A stretch of DNA of 64,000 nt from Syntrophomonas zehnderi OL-4 (GCF_000983115.1 NZ_CGIH01000026.1:1-64000), one strand, 5' to 3'. Counted from the first letter of the stretch, positions 51,968 through 61,230 are shown. Translations and numbers: made by a program. The notes: a model not told the origin generated them from the letters alone.

Positions 51968-53266
51968 TTGAAAAAAAACCGTCATTATGTGGGAGTTGTT
52001 ATAGCCTCTCTTTTTTTGGCTTTATGTTTGAGTCCTCAAGTAAGAACAGTTTTGAGTATGCCCGAGAAGCAGAAAATTATCGTTGGGGAAGGTAATTCCA
52101 TAAACATAAAACTTCCTCAGGGACTGCAGGAAAAAATCGACATTAAGATAACGGGATCATCTCGCAGCATATTTACCTTGGGAAAAGACCCTACAATTAT
52201 AATAAACCGTACGGGTTCCACCTATAAAATTACCGCTTTGAAGCCTGGCAAGACAGAAGTAAGTCTTAACATTTTAGAATATATGCCGATAAAATCAATT
52301 CAAATTGAAGCCCTGCCTACGAAGCGGGTGGTAGTTGGCGGTCATTCCATAGGTGTTATGTTGCAATCGCGCGGCATAATGGTGGTGGGGTTTGCACCTG
52401 TTTTGAACAGCAAAGGCGGCAAAAGTTATCCGGGACGAGAAGAAGGTGTGGAAATAGGAGATCGGATCTTTAAAATAGATGGTCAGGCAGTAAACAGCGA
52501 AAACGATTTGGCCAGAATCATTGACAGTAAAAAAGACCAAGAATTAAAGGTGAGTCTTAACAGGCGCGGCAAAAATATTATTGTACCTGTTAAGCCGCTT
52601 CTTTGCCCGGAGACGAACCGTTATCGGATCGGCTTGTATGTTAGAGATGGTGTGGTAGGGTTAGGAACATTGACCTTCTGGGATCCAAGTACCCGGCAAT
52701 TTGCCGCGCTCGGTCATGTAATTGTGGATGCCGATACGAAACAGGATATAGACGTACTCAAAGGCCGCGTAGTAAGTGCCTCAATCCAGACCGTAAAGCC
52801 TGGAAAACCTGGTCGCCCGGGAGAAAAAATTGGTGTTTTCGATGAACAGGGCGGAATCTCTGGTAAGATTATGAAAAACACCAACTTCGGGATCTATGGT
52901 CGCAGCGATAACATCATCACCAATGCCAAGGAAGAATATACCATGGAAGTAGCTTACGCTCACCAGGTTCATCCCGGTAAAGCCCAGATGCTGACGGTAG
53001 TCAATGGAAGCGATATCGAGAAATGGGATATCAGAATAGAAAAAGTATATCCTCATCGGGAAAACGGCAAAGGCATGGTAATACGGGTGACTGATCCGCG
53101 GCTTTTAAGTCTTTCGGGTGGAATTGTGCAGGGAATGTCAGGTAGTCCAATAATTCAAGGAAATAAAATCGTTGGTGCCGTTACCCATGTTTTTTTGAAT
53201 GATCCTACTTCAGGATACGGCACATTTATGGACAATATGTTGTCGGAAATGCCCGCTGACCTATAA
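51968..53266 (+). CDS. spoIVB: SpoIVB serine peptidase
   Basis: A 432-residue S55 peptidase with an N-terminal membrane anchor (about 7-27), a PDZ domain (about 120-215, GVEIGDRIFKIDGQAVNSENDL) and a C-terminal protease domain. Candidate catalytic residues are His250 in ALGHVI, Asp376 in RVTDPR and Ser391 in GMSGSP. Secreted from the forespore, it triggers processing of pro-sigma-K, so it works with the split sigK gene at the start of this window. The start is TTG 51968 behind GGGAGGAAAG. It is monocistronic with a forespore-type promoter. Confidence 0.95.
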   Translation: MKKNRHYVGVVIASLFLALCLSPQVRTVLSMPEKQKIIVGEGNSINIKLPQGLQEKIDIKITGSSRSIFTLGKDPTIIINRTGSTYKITALKPGKTEVSLNILEYMPIKSIQIEALPTKRVVVGGHSIGVMLQSRGIMVVGFAPVLNSKGGKSYPGREEGVEIGDRIFKIDGQAVNSENDLARIIDSKKDQELKVSLNRRGKNIIVPVKPLLCPETNRYRIGLYVRDGVVGLGTLTFWDPSTRQFAALGHVIVDADTKQDIDVLKGRVVSASIQTVKPGKPGRPGEKIGVFDEQGGISGKIMKNTNFGIYGRSDNIITNAKEEYTMEVAYAHQVHPGKAQMLTVVNGSDIEKWDIRIEKVYPHRENGKGMVIRVTDPRLLSLSGGIVQGMSGSPIIQGNKIVGAVTHVFLNDPTSGYGTFMDNMLSEMPADL

Positions 53267-53279
53267 AAATGAAAAAGTT

Positions 53280-53286
53280 TTCGACA
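53280..53286 (-). promoter_or_regulatory. Spo0A box upstream of spo0A
   Basis: TTCGACA is the exact complement of the Spo0A box TGTCGAA. A one-mismatch copy (CGTCGAA) lies near 53456. A TATAAT -10 at 53423-53428 sits between them. Confidence 0.5.
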
Positions 53287-53478
53287 ATCTAATGAAATAA
53301 GGAAATGAGCAATATTGGGAAGCAAACCTTTTGGTAAAAAATACCAATCCTAAAAGATCTTAGATCTTATGTTTAATGATGTTTCATTGTAGGAGCCTGT
53401 GCTAAATAATCGATTAATTTGGTATAATAAAAAAAGAGGAATAAATTAGCCTATCGTCGAAAAGCGTTTGTAAATAAA

Positions 53479-53507
53479 AATAATAATACATAGCCGGTAT
53501 TATTATT
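53479..53507 (+). promoter_or_regulatory. Hairpin in the spo0A leader
   Basis: AATAATAATAC (53479-53489) and GTATTATTATT (53497-53507) are perfect 11-base arms with a seven-base loop, ending directly before the GAAGAGGGGGG ribosome site. Confidence 0.55.
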
Positions 53508-53529
53508 GGAAGAGGGGGGTATTAAACTA

Positions 53530-54336
53530 ATGTTTGGTGAAAATGATCAGATCAAAGTTCTAGTAGCGGATGATAATCGAGAGTTCTGCGGTATCCTAAG
53601 AGATTATTTTACCAATGAACCTGATTTTGAATTGGTAGATGTATGCGCTAATGGAATGGAAGTTCTGGATGTGATGTCTAAGAAAGAGGTAGAAGTATTA
53701 ATCCTTGATCTTATAATGCCATATATCGATGGCATAGGCGTACTTGAGAAACTAAACGAATTGCATCTGGAACCAAGACCCAAAATCATTATCCTCACTG
53801 CTTTTGGACAGGAAAATATAACCCAGAAGGCGGTTCAATTGGGAGCTGATTATTATATTCTGAAGCCTTTCAACTTACAAGTGCTGGGAGAAAGGGTCAA
53901 ACAGGTTGTAAGAGACGTTAAACTGAAAACTCCTAAAGGTAGCGGTCAGCAGGTAACGGTTACCATGTCTAGTCCGGCTCCGAAAAACTTGGAAGTGGAA
54001 GTAACCAAAATTATCCATGAAATTGGAGTACCCGCTCACGTCAAAGGCTATCAATATTTGCGGGATGCCATTATGCTGGTGGTAGAAGAAATAAACTATC
54101 TGGGTGCAGTAACCAAAGAACTGTATCCTACCATTGCTGTAAAATATGATACGACCCCCAGCCGGGTGGAAAGGGCCATCCGTCATGCGATTGAATTGGC
54201 CTGGGATCGGGGCGATTATGATAAGATCAATAAATTTTTTGGCTATACTATCAGTGGTGAAAAGGGTAAGCCAACCAACTCAGAGTTTATCGCTATTATT
54301 GCAGATAAACTGAGATTGGAAAACAAGGTCAGTTAA
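53530..54336 (+). CDS. spo0A: Sporulation master regulator Spo0A
   Basis: A 268-residue response regulator. The receiver domain (about 6-125) has [11 protein letters not shown], the phosphorylated Asp in [20 protein letters not shown], and Lys in YYILKPFN. The C-terminal Spo0A DNA-binding domain includes [21 protein letters not shown] near 220. It initiates sporulation. ATG 53530 is about 11 bases from GGGGGGT; TTG 53506 gives eight more residues but lies before that site. Candidate Spo0A boxes and a leader hairpin lie upstream, and a terminator follows. Confidence 0.97.
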   Translation: MFGENDQIKVLVADDNREFCGILRDYFTNEPDFELVDVCANGMEVLDVMSKKEVEVLILDLIMPYIDGIGVLEKLNELHLEPRPKIIILTAFGQENITQKAVQLGADYYILKPFNLQVLGERVKQVVRDVKLKTPKGSGQQVTVTMSSPAPKNLEVEVTKIIHEIGVPAHVKGYQYLRDAIMLVVEEINYLGAVTKELYPTIAVKYDTTPSRVERAIRHAIELAWDRGDYDKINKFFGYTISGEKGKPTNSEFIAIIADKLRLENKVS

Positions 54337-54387
54337 TCTTTATTTAAGATTATTGCAAGTCTTTAACTGTCTTAAAATATCAGCTAA

Positions 54388-54421
54388 ACCACCAGGTATT
54401 TTGGTTCCTGGTGGTTTTTTT
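54388..54421 (+). terminator. Terminator after spo0A
   Basis: AACCACCAGG and CCTGGTGGTT form a ten-base perfect stem followed by seven T. Confidence 0.92.
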
Positions 54422-54491
54422 GATTAGCTGTTGTGATATGATAATATAGATTTTACATAAACGATGTTTTGATTTTATACAGAGGTGTAGT

Positions 54492-55616
54492 ATGCACTTA
54501 AAAGGGAAAGCCAAACTGGACAAACGCACCAAAAATTTGGTAAACCGGCTGCGCAAAGGCGATATAGCCGTAATCAGTCATGATGATATCGATGAAGTCG
54601 CTGCTAACAGTTTAATTGATATAAGACCCATAGCTATCCTTAACACCATGCCCTCGATTACCGGACGTTACCCTGCCCGGGGTGCCTATAAAATTCTAAA
54701 AGCCGGTATTCCAATTATTGATGAGGTGCCGGAAAAAATTTTTGAAGATGTCAAGGAAGGAACCTTGCTGGAGATAAAAGATGGCACGGTAATTTCCGGA
54801 AGCCATATACTAGGTGAGGGAAAAGTATTGACATTGGCCGATGTAAATCAAAAGTTAGATGAAGCCAATGAAAATATTAAACAGGAACTGGACGATTTTG
54901 TTGATAATACCCTTGAATACGCCAAAAAAGAAAAGGATGTCCTGTTGGGTAATCTGGAGGTGCCCCCGCTCAACACTCATATATTAAACCGGCATGTATT
55001 AATAGTGGTGCGGGGCAGTAGTTATAAGGAGGATCTTAGGGCAATATACTCTTACATCCAGGAGCAAAAGCCGGTTTTAATCGGTGTGGATGGGGGTGCT
55101 GACGCTCTAATGGAATTTAATCTGAAGCCGGATATTATTGTGGGGGACATGGATAGCGTTTCCGATGAGGCCCTGCAATCCGGAGCCGAAATAGTTGTAC
55201 ATGCCTATGCCAATGGCAAGGCTCCTGGACTTGAAAGGGTCGAGTCCATGGGGATAGAACCATTGGTGTTTGCGGTACCGGGCACCAGTGAGGATATAGC
55301 TATGATTTTGGCTTGGGAATACGGTGCCAGCCTGATTGTTGCGGTAGGTACACATTCCAATATGATAGATTTTTTGGAAAAGGGACGCAAGGGTATGGCC
55401 AGTACGTTCCTGGTCCGGCTGAAAGTGGGATCCATTTTGATTGATGCCCGGGGGGTAAGTCAGTTATACAAACAAAGCTTGCACAGCAAATACCTGGCCC
55501 AGTTATTTATGGCGGCCTTGATCCCTATTACCATATTGCTTTGGGTTTCACCGGCTACCCAGCCATTCTTTCGATTAATATGGCTGCAAATAAAAATTCT
55601 CGTGAACAGTATATAA
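54492..55616 (+). CDS. steA: SteA-like cytokinetic-ring/thiamin pyrophosphokinase-fold protein
   Basis: A 374-residue protein. Residues 1-150 form the SteA N-terminal domain (GDIAVISHDDIDEVAANSLIDIRPIAILN). Residues about 175-310 resemble a thiamin pyrophosphokinase fold (VLIGVDGGADALMEFNLKPDIIVGDMDSVSDEAL, DIAMILAWEYGASLIVAVG). Residues 340-360 are a C-terminal membrane helix. SteA with SteB is described at the division septum of corynebacteria; the clostridial pair is uncharacterised. ATG 54492 has AGAGGTG. Its SteB-like partner follows after 127 bases. Confidence 0.82.
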   Translation: MHLKGKAKLDKRTKNLVNRLRKGDIAVISHDDIDEVAANSLIDIRPIAILNTMPSITGRYPARGAYKILKAGIPIIDEVPEKIFEDVKEGTLLEIKDGTVISGSHILGEGKVLTLADVNQKLDEANENIKQELDDFVDNTLEYAKKEKDVLLGNLEVPPLNTHILNRHVLIVVRGSSYKEDLRAIYSYIQEQKPVLIGVDGGADALMEFNLKPDIIVGDMDSVSDEALQSGAEIVVHAYANGKAPGLERVESMGIEPLVFAVPGTSEDIAMILAWEYGASLIVAVGTHSNMIDFLEKGRKGMASTFLVRLKVGSILIDARGVSQLYKQSLHSKYLAQLFMAALIPITILLWVSPATQPFFRLIWLQIKILVNSI

Positions 55617-55743
55617 TAAGTATGTATCAACCTTCCATGGTCGGCTTTTCAAGTTGAGTGCCGTCCGCACCTGTGAAAATGGTTGCGCGATACGGATAGG
55701 GAAGCAAATTTACTTACTAATGACATAAGTGGTGGTGTAAGCA

Positions 55744-56637
55744 ATGATCGATTTAAAAGATCATATCGTTTCAATAATTGCTATTTTTTTAGCTTTGGGA
55801 TTAGGTATATTGATTGGCAGCTCAATTGTTAGTGATGATTTGATGGTTACGCAGCAACAAAGGATCATAGACCGTCTTGAGCAGCAGTTTGCGACCCTGC
55901 GCGAGCAGGAAAATAATCTCCTGGCTGAAAACGAAGCTAAAAACAAAATAATAAACAATTATGAGAATTTCGGTCAAGTCATGTTGGGGCCTATTGTCAA
56001 AGAACACCTTAAGGGTGCAGAATTAGCTATTGTGGTGACTGGAGGGGAAGAGATTCCGGCCGGTTTGCTGAACACCCTGACTATAGCCGGGGCGACTGTT
56101 AACACCCAAACCGTGATGCTTAACAACATTAATTTAAAGGATAGCAGCCTGCGTAGAAAGCTGGTTAAATTTTACGGTACTGAAGAAGATGTGAGCTCAG
56201 ATGCGTTGAGGCAGAAAGTGGCTATTTCGGTTGGTATGCTGATAACCAATCAGGCGGATATCGGGACAAGAAAATTTTTGGAAGAAAACAACTTAATCAA
56301 GTTAGGCGGTGTCTACACTAACCCGGTCGATACAGTGATTTTAATAGGTGGTAGTAATAATTCCGGCAATTCATATCCAGAGAGTTTTGATACCAATTTA
56401 ATCAATATCCTGCTGGCCTCGGGCAAGCAGATAGTGGGGGTGGAGAATTCCAAAGTAAGCTACTCCTACATGGAAACCTATCAAAAATACAACCTAACCA
56501 CGATAGATAACATTGATTTAAGCCTGGGACAAATATCGCTGGTATTGGCTATGACCGGGCAGCCGGGTGACTATGGAACCAAGACAACCGCCACCAAGTT
56601 TATGCCTTCGATACCGGTGGAATATTTAAGGAGATAA
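55744..56637 (+). CDS. steB: SteB/MctB-like membrane-anchored protein
   Basis: A 297-residue protein with an N-terminal membrane helix (about 7-28, IVSIIAIFLALGLGILIGSSI), a coiled coil (about 35-75, QRIIDRLEQQFATLREQENNLL) and an outer domain. This is the architecture of the MctB/SteB family, annotated as copper transporters but pairing with SteA in cell-envelope work. No metal-binding Cys or Met cluster is visible, so copper transport is doubtful here. ATG 55744 has a GGTGGTG site; the following glycosyltransferase starts four bases after its stop. Confidence 0.8.
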   Translation: MIDLKDHIVSIIAIFLALGLGILIGSSIVSDDLMVTQQQRIIDRLEQQFATLREQENNLLAENEAKNKIINNYENFGQVMLGPIVKEHLKGAELAIVVTGGEEIPAGLLNTLTIAGATVNTQTVMLNNINLKDSSLRRKLVKFYGTEEDVSSDALRQKVAISVGMLITNQADIGTRKFLEENNLIKLGGVYTNPVDTVILIGGSNNSGNSYPESFDTNLINILLASGKQIVGVENSKVSYSYMETYQKYNLTTIDNIDLSLGQISLVLAMTGQPGDYGTKTTATKFMPSIPVEYLRR

Positions 56638-56641
56638 GCAG

Positions 56642-57310
56642 ATGAAAACCATTATCGCTGTGATACCTGCATATAATGAAGAAGACCGCCTAAGGGCAAC
56701 CCTGCAAGCGGTCAAAAGCATATCTGGTATAGACAAGATTATTGTAGTCAATGACGGCTCTACCGATAAAACCTCCGAAGTGGCCTGCGCCCAGGGGGTT
56801 ACCGTAGTTGATCTGCCCGAAAACCGCGGCAAAGGCGGGGCCTTAAATGCTGTTGTACCGATGCTTGACAGTGATGTGGTGGTTTTCCTGGATGCTGATT
56901 TGGGCGATTCGGCAGCAGAAGCTGTCAAAATCATTGCTCCGGTTATAAATGGTCAGACTGATTTATGTGTGGCAGCTTTTCCGCCTCCCACCAAAAAAGG
57001 TGGTTTTGGTTTAGTGAAGGGGACGGCTGCCCGTGCTATAAAAAAGGCGGGTGGCCTGGATGTCATTGCTCCCTTAAGCGGACAACGAGCCATGACCCGG
57101 GAAGTATTACAGGCAGTTACCCCTTTCCAGGAAGCTTACGGTGTCGAATTGGGCATGAGCATAAAAGCTCTGCGCAACGGTTTTAGATTAATGGAAGTAC
57201 CCACCACCATGAGTCATAATGAAACCGGCCGGGATTTAAAAGGCTTCCTGCATCGAGGCAGGCAGTTTTTTGATGTAATACGGGTCATCCGTTTGCAGAA
57301 AAGGGGGTAA
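56642..57310 (+). CDS. Glycosyltransferase family 2
   Basis: A 222-residue GT-A fold glycosyltransferase with VIPAYNEEDRLRATL at the start, VVNDGSTDKT near 36, the donor-metal DxD in VFLDADLGDSA near 78, and APLSGQRAMTREVL near 140. It has no membrane segment. Together with SteA, SteB and the MraY-like enzyme downstream it suggests a small envelope-polymer module, but acceptor and sugar are unknown. ATG 56642 has GGAGATAAG. Confidence 0.85.
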   Translation: MKTIIAVIPAYNEEDRLRATLQAVKSISGIDKIIVVNDGSTDKTSEVACAQGVTVVDLPENRGKGGALNAVVPMLDSDVVVFLDADLGDSAAEAVKIIAPVINGQTDLCVAAFPPPTKKGGFGLVKGTAARAIKKAGGLDVIAPLSGQRAMTREVLQAVTPFQEAYGVELGMSIKALRNGFRLMEVPTTMSHNETGRDLKGFLHRGRQFFDVIRVIRLQKRG

Positions 57311-57315
57311 GGTTT

Positions 57316-58146
57316 GTGCATGATTGGGTAGGTATAGGCTTAGCTTTACTGGGAGGGGCGGTCGCAGAAGGATTGCTTCTCTTTTTCCTTTTACCCATGC
57401 TGCAGGAAGTTGGAGCAGTGCGCTCAAATTATTTAAACCAGGAAATACCCGTAAGTGCAGGTCTGAGTTTTCCCCTGGCCTATATGCTGGTGGGACTGAT
57501 CTTTGCCTTGTTAAATCCTAATCCACCCGACAACCTCTTACTGCTGGGTTTGGTTACGATATCCTTTTTAGGCTTTATCGATGACATGCTGGGACAAAGA
57601 GATACTTTAGGCTTTAAGGGGCACTTTGGAGCTTTGTTTAAAGGGCGTCTTACTACCGGGGGCTTAAAAGCCATCGGAGGGGGAACAATCAGCCTTTTTT
57701 TGGCTGTTTTTATCGGCGGTGGATGGCTAAATATCGTTATAAACACGCTAATCATGGCCTTTTCTACCAACATGATGAACCTGCTGGATCTAAGACCAGG
57801 TCGGGCCGTTAAGGGGTTTTTGATTTTCCTGGTGGCGATTTCGGTTATCGCTTGGGGTAGAATTGACTATTTTAAACTGGCCCCCTTGTTGGGAGCGGTA
57901 CTCTTCTATTTCCCGACCGACTTAAAGGCCCAGGCTATGATGGGAGATGCCGGTTCCAATGTATTGGGGTTGGCCCTGGGATTTTTGGCGGCCACATCGT
58001 TATCTTGGAACGCCCGCCTGGGTTGCCTGATTTTCTTGATTGCTATTCATATTTATACGGAGAAATATTCTTTAACGACAACGATAGAAAATAGCGTTGT
58101 ATTAAGGAGTATAGACCAGCTCGGGAGGGGTAAGAACAATGGTTAA
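57316..58146 (+). CDS. MraY/WecA-like phospho-sugar transferase (GT4)
   Basis: A 276-residue polytopic membrane protein with about eight to nine helices. Hallmarks of the family are FLGFIDDMLGQRD (the Asp-Asp pair) near 94, TNMMNLLDLRPGR near 153 and MGDAGSNVLGLALGFLAA near 215. Such enzymes transfer a sugar-1-phosphate to undecaprenyl phosphate. It is shorter than MraY (about 320) and lies outside the mur cluster, so a non-peptidoglycan lipid-linked sugar is possible. The start is GTG 57316 after GGGGGTAAGG; it overlaps the M20 peptidase gene by eight bases. Confidence 0.82.
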   Translation: MHDWVGIGLALLGGAVAEGLLLFFLLPMLQEVGAVRSNYLNQEIPVSAGLSFPLAYMLVGLIFALLNPNPPDNLLLLGLVTISFLGFIDDMLGQRDTLGFKGHFGALFKGRLTTGGLKAIGGGTISLFLAVFIGGGWLNIVINTLIMAFSTNMMNLLDLRPGRAVKGFLIFLVAISVIAWGRIDYFKLAPLLGAVLFYFPTDLKAQAMMGDAGSNVLGLALGFLAATSLSWNARLGCLIFLIAIHIYTEKYSLTTTIENSVVLRSIDQLGRGKNNG

Positions 58147-59260
58147 TCATCAACGGCTGATCGGACTTTTTATGGAGATGGTTCAGATATCTTCAGTTTC
58201 CGGTCGGGAGGGTGCATTTCGCGACTATCTTATAAACTATTTTGCGGCTCGGGGGCTTAAGGGGGAAGAAGACAATACGGCTGACTACACAGGCGGGGAT
58301 TCGGGAAACCTGCTCTTTAGGATAAAAGGTACGGTGGCGGCAGAACCGATTTTGTTTTCAGCTCATATGGATACGGTAGTACCAGGTAATGATATAAAAC
58401 CCGTATTAGGTGACGATGGCATAATCCGTAGTCAGGGTAATACGATACTAGGATCGGACGATAAAGCGGGAGTAGCAGCTATCTTGGAAGCGTATGAAGT
58501 CCTATTGGAAAGGGGTCTGGATTATCCTCCCCTGGAATTTTTGTTTACGGTGAGCGAGGAACAAGGCTTGCTGGGGGCCAGAAATTTTAATTATAACCGT
58601 CTTAAATCCCGGATAGCTTATGTGCTGGATGGCGGTGGAGTCCCGGGAACGATCGTAATCCAATCTCCTTGCCAGAATGAAATCGAGTACCATGTGACCG
58701 GGCGGGCGGCTCATGCAGGCATTAATCCCGAGGATGGTTTAAATGCCATCCAGATTATGAGCAAAGCCCTGGCGGCTATGCCCTGCGGGCGCATCGATGC
58801 TTCGACCACCTGTAACTTCGGTGTAATTGAAGGCGGCCAAGCCCGCAATATTGTTGCCGCAAGCTGCATGGTCAAGGGGGAAGCCCGCAGCCTGGAACGT
58901 TTTGAACTAGATCGCCTAACCCGCGAACTGCAGGATACTTTTATAGATGAAGTGACAAAGCACGGTGGCCAGCCTGAGGTCAAGGTTACATTTCTTTATC
59001 CGGAGATTTCGCTTAATGCCCAGGACAAGGTAATCAATCTGGCCGCAGAAGCCGCCCGGGGTATCGGGCTGAATGTTAAACTTATAAGTACCGGTGGAGG
59101 GAGTGATGCCTCCATAATTAACGGCAATAATATTCCCTGTGCCAACCTGGGCATCGGCATGAGTAGTGTACATACTACCGAGGAATATATCCGCACCAAT
59201 GATCTGATTAAAGATGCCGAGCTTGTACTGGCCATCATTCAAAAGTCCATTACGGACTGA
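58139..59260 (+). CDS. M20 family zinc peptidase (PepT-like)
   Basis: A 373-residue M20 peptidase. Metal and catalytic motifs are FSAHMDTVVPG near 78, GSDDKAGVAAI near 108, TVSEEQGLLGA near 138 and VLDGGG near 165; the lid domain carries HAGINPEDGLNAI. The final motif is STGGGSDASIINGNNIP...SSVHTTEEYI. It probably cleaves di- or tripeptides in the cytoplasm. ATG 58139 has GGGAGGGG, within the end of the preceding gene. Confidence 0.9.
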   Translation: MVNHQRLIGLFMEMVQISSVSGREGAFRDYLINYFAARGLKGEEDNTADYTGGDSGNLLFRIKGTVAAEPILFSAHMDTVVPGNDIKPVLGDDGIIRSQGNTILGSDDKAGVAAILEAYEVLLERGLDYPPLEFLFTVSEEQGLLGARNFNYNRLKSRIAYVLDGGGVPGTIVIQSPCQNEIEYHVTGRAAHAGINPEDGLNAIQIMSKALAAMPCGRIDASTTCNFGVIEGGQARNIVAASCMVKGEARSLERFELDRLTRELQDTFIDEVTKHGGQPEVKVTFLYPEISLNAQDKVINLAAEAARGIGLNVKLISTGGGSDASIINGNNIPCANLGIGMSSVHTTEEYIRTNDLIKDAELVLAIIQKSITD

Positions 59261-59275
59261 AACGGGGGGATTAAA

Positions 59276-60373
59276 ATGATTCAGACCAGAAAGGGCAAGA
59301 TAATAAAAGAGTTATTCTCCCGTTCCGGTATTAAAGGGTTTACGGTAGACGTCGATGGGCGTGAAGAAAGGTGTATCGTCTATACTTCCTTGCTGGGAGA
59401 CATTGTGCCCGGCGATGAAGTTTTACTCAATACGACCGCCATGGCTTTAGGGCTAGGCAGCGGCGGCTACCATTTTGTGATTTCCAAAACCAGACCGGAC
59501 GAAACGGATTTAAAGCCCGGCGGGCACATAATGAAACTCCGATATACGCCTGGGCAGCTTAAGGTTTTAAGTGTTGAAGAGGAGGATAGCCCTTACCATG
59601 AAGAAATGAGCAGGGCTGACAGTCTGGAGGGGATACCGGTTTTGGTAGCTACGCTGCACTCGATGCTGGCACCTATCAGCATTTTGCTGGCCGAACAAGG
59701 TGTAAAGACAGCTTATGTAATGACCGATGGAGCCGCCCTGCCAATAAATTTCAGCCAGACCGTGGATTGGCTTAAACGGCAGGAATACTTGTGCGGAACT
59801 GTTACGGTGGGGCATGCCTTCGGCGGTGATTTGGAGGCAGTTAATATCTATTCAGGTCTGCTGGCGGCACGCCATGTATTAAAGGCTGATGTAATCATTG
59901 TAAGCATGGGGCCTGGCATTGTTGGTACGGGGACTAAATGGGGATTTACCGGTATTGAACAGGGTGAAGTGTTAAATGCGGTCGATACTTTGCTGGGAGC
60001 TCCCATCGCGGTTCCTCGCATCAGTTTTGCTGATGCCCGTCCCCGGCATCAAGGGATAAGTCATCATACCATAACTGTTTTAAGCCGGGTTTGCAAGGTT
60101 TCGGTTTTGGTGCCGCTGCCGTTTTTAACCGAGGAGCAAAATCAGTATATTCTGGATCAGCTATATGAGGAAGGTCTTTTTAATCGTCACCAAATCTGTA
60201 TGGAAGAATCGCTACCCGGCCTGGCGGTGCTGGAAAAAAGTGAGCTTAAAATGACCACCATGGGTCGGGGTATAAACGATGATCGAGAATTTTATCTAAC
60301 CTTGGCGGCCTCAGCCCAAACCGCCATTCGGTTGCTCAACGGGCAAAAACCCCGCTTTATCAAAATAACGTAA
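59276..60373 (+). CDS. DUF3866 family protein
   Basis: A 365-residue soluble protein of the DUF3866 family. Recognisable features are KLRYTPGQLKVLSVEEEDSPYHE, VATLHSMLAPISILLAEQ and IIVSMGPGIVGTGTKWGFTGIEQGEVLN, then RISFADARPRHQGISHHT. No enzymatic motif is established. It follows the M20 peptidase after 15 bases with a GGGGGGAT-type site and is probably in the same operon that continues, after a 320-base gap, into nudF. Confidence 0.8.
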   Translation: MIQTRKGKIIKELFSRSGIKGFTVDVDGREERCIVYTSLLGDIVPGDEVLLNTTAMALGLGSGGYHFVISKTRPDETDLKPGGHIMKLRYTPGQLKVLSVEEEDSPYHEEMSRADSLEGIPVLVATLHSMLAPISILLAEQGVKTAYVMTDGAALPINFSQTVDWLKRQEYLCGTVTVGHAFGGDLEAVNIYSGLLAARHVLKADVIIVSMGPGIVGTGTKWGFTGIEQGEVLNAVDTLLGAPIAVPRISFADARPRHQGISHHTITVLSRVCKVSVLVPLPFLTEEQNQYILDQLYEEGLFNRHQICMEESLPGLAVLEKSELKMTTMGRGINDDREFYLTLAASAQTAIRLLNGQKPRFIKIT

Positions 60374-60495
60374 TTGGCAGCGCAGGGATTAAAAGCAGAT
60401 TAATACGGCTTAGGTTAGTTTATTTATGCTGGGCATTGTTTGTTGGGTAGATCCAGGTAAAAAAGAAATTATGCTGGATCTGGGTTAATCACCAT

Positions 60496-60630
60496 TTAGT
60501 TGCCCCCTGCGAGCTGATAATTAATAAAATCCAGCAGGGTTGTCTCCAAAGGGAAGCTGGACAGAAAGGCAGGCAGGTCTTTGACCTGGCCGTAAAAGTA
60601 AACCGATTGTCTATTTACTATCATTTCCAT
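60496..60630 (-). CDS. Small 44-residue protein opposite to its neighbours
   Basis: On the minus strand ATG 60630 behind GAGGTGATGATA opens a 44-codon frame, MEMIVNRQSVYFYGQVKDL...INYQLAGGN, ending at TAA 60496. The good ribosome site and protein-like sequence support a real gene missed by length cut-offs. No family is recognised. It lies alone between DUF3866 and nudF, on the strand opposite to all genes from 51.9 kb onward. The rest of the 60374-60693 gap shows nothing assignable. Confidence 0.55.
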   Translation of the reverse strand: MEMIVNRQSVYFYGQVKDLPAFLSSFPLETTLLDFINYQLAGGN

Positions 60631-60693
60631 TATCATCACCTCGTCAACATTTTATGCGGACGATAGAAAAATATACCAGGAGGTCTAAGCGGG

Positions 60694-61230
60694 ATGGAAT
60701 TGCGGGAAAAAACCCTTAAAAGTCAGGAAATATTTCGCGGCAGAATAGTGAATCTTAGGGTCGATACGGTTTTGTTGCCGGATCAGAGACAAAGCACCCG
60801 GGAAGTGATTGAACACGTGCCGGCGGTGGCTATAGTGGCACTGGATGAAAAGGGCGATATAGTTTTGGTACGGCAATTCAGAAAGCCGGTTGAAGAAGTT
60901 TTATTGGAAATACCGGCTGGACTTATGGATGCTGGCGAGGAGCCTTTGATTTCTGCTCAACGGGAATTAAGGGAGGAAACCGGTTTAACCGCCAGCCATT
61001 GGGAAAAAATTCTGTCCTATTACAGTACCCCCGGATTTACTAACGAGTGTTTGCATCTCTACTTAGCCACCGGGTTAAGCCCAGGGGAGGTTGAGCCTGA
61101 CGAGGATGAATTTGTTGAAATCGTCAGTATGCCCCTGGAAAAAGCGTATGACCTGATATTTAAGGGACAGATCAAGGACGGCAAGAGCATCATTGGTATT
61201 CAGTATGCGATGCAGAAAGCCGGGGAGTAA
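60694..61230 (+). CDS. nudF: ADP-ribose pyrophosphatase (Nudix)
   Basis: A 178-residue Nudix hydrolase. The Nudix box spans residues about 77-99, from GLMDAGEEPLISA to QRELREETGLTA, with the REx2EE core. EHVPAVAIVALDEKGDIVLVRQFRKPVEE precedes it, as in ADP-ribose pyrophosphatases. It converts ADP-ribose to AMP and ribose-5-phosphate. ATG 60694 has AGGAGG-type sequence. The EndoQ-like gene starts five bases after its stop. Confidence 0.92.
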   Translation: MELREKTLKSQEIFRGRIVNLRVDTVLLPDQRQSTREVIEHVPAVAIVALDEKGDIVLVRQFRKPVEEVLLEIPAGLMDAGEEPLISAQRELREETGLTASHWEKILSYYSTPGFTNECLHLYLATGLSPGEVEPDEDEFVEIVSMPLEKAYDLIFKGQIKDGKSIIGIQYAMQKAGE

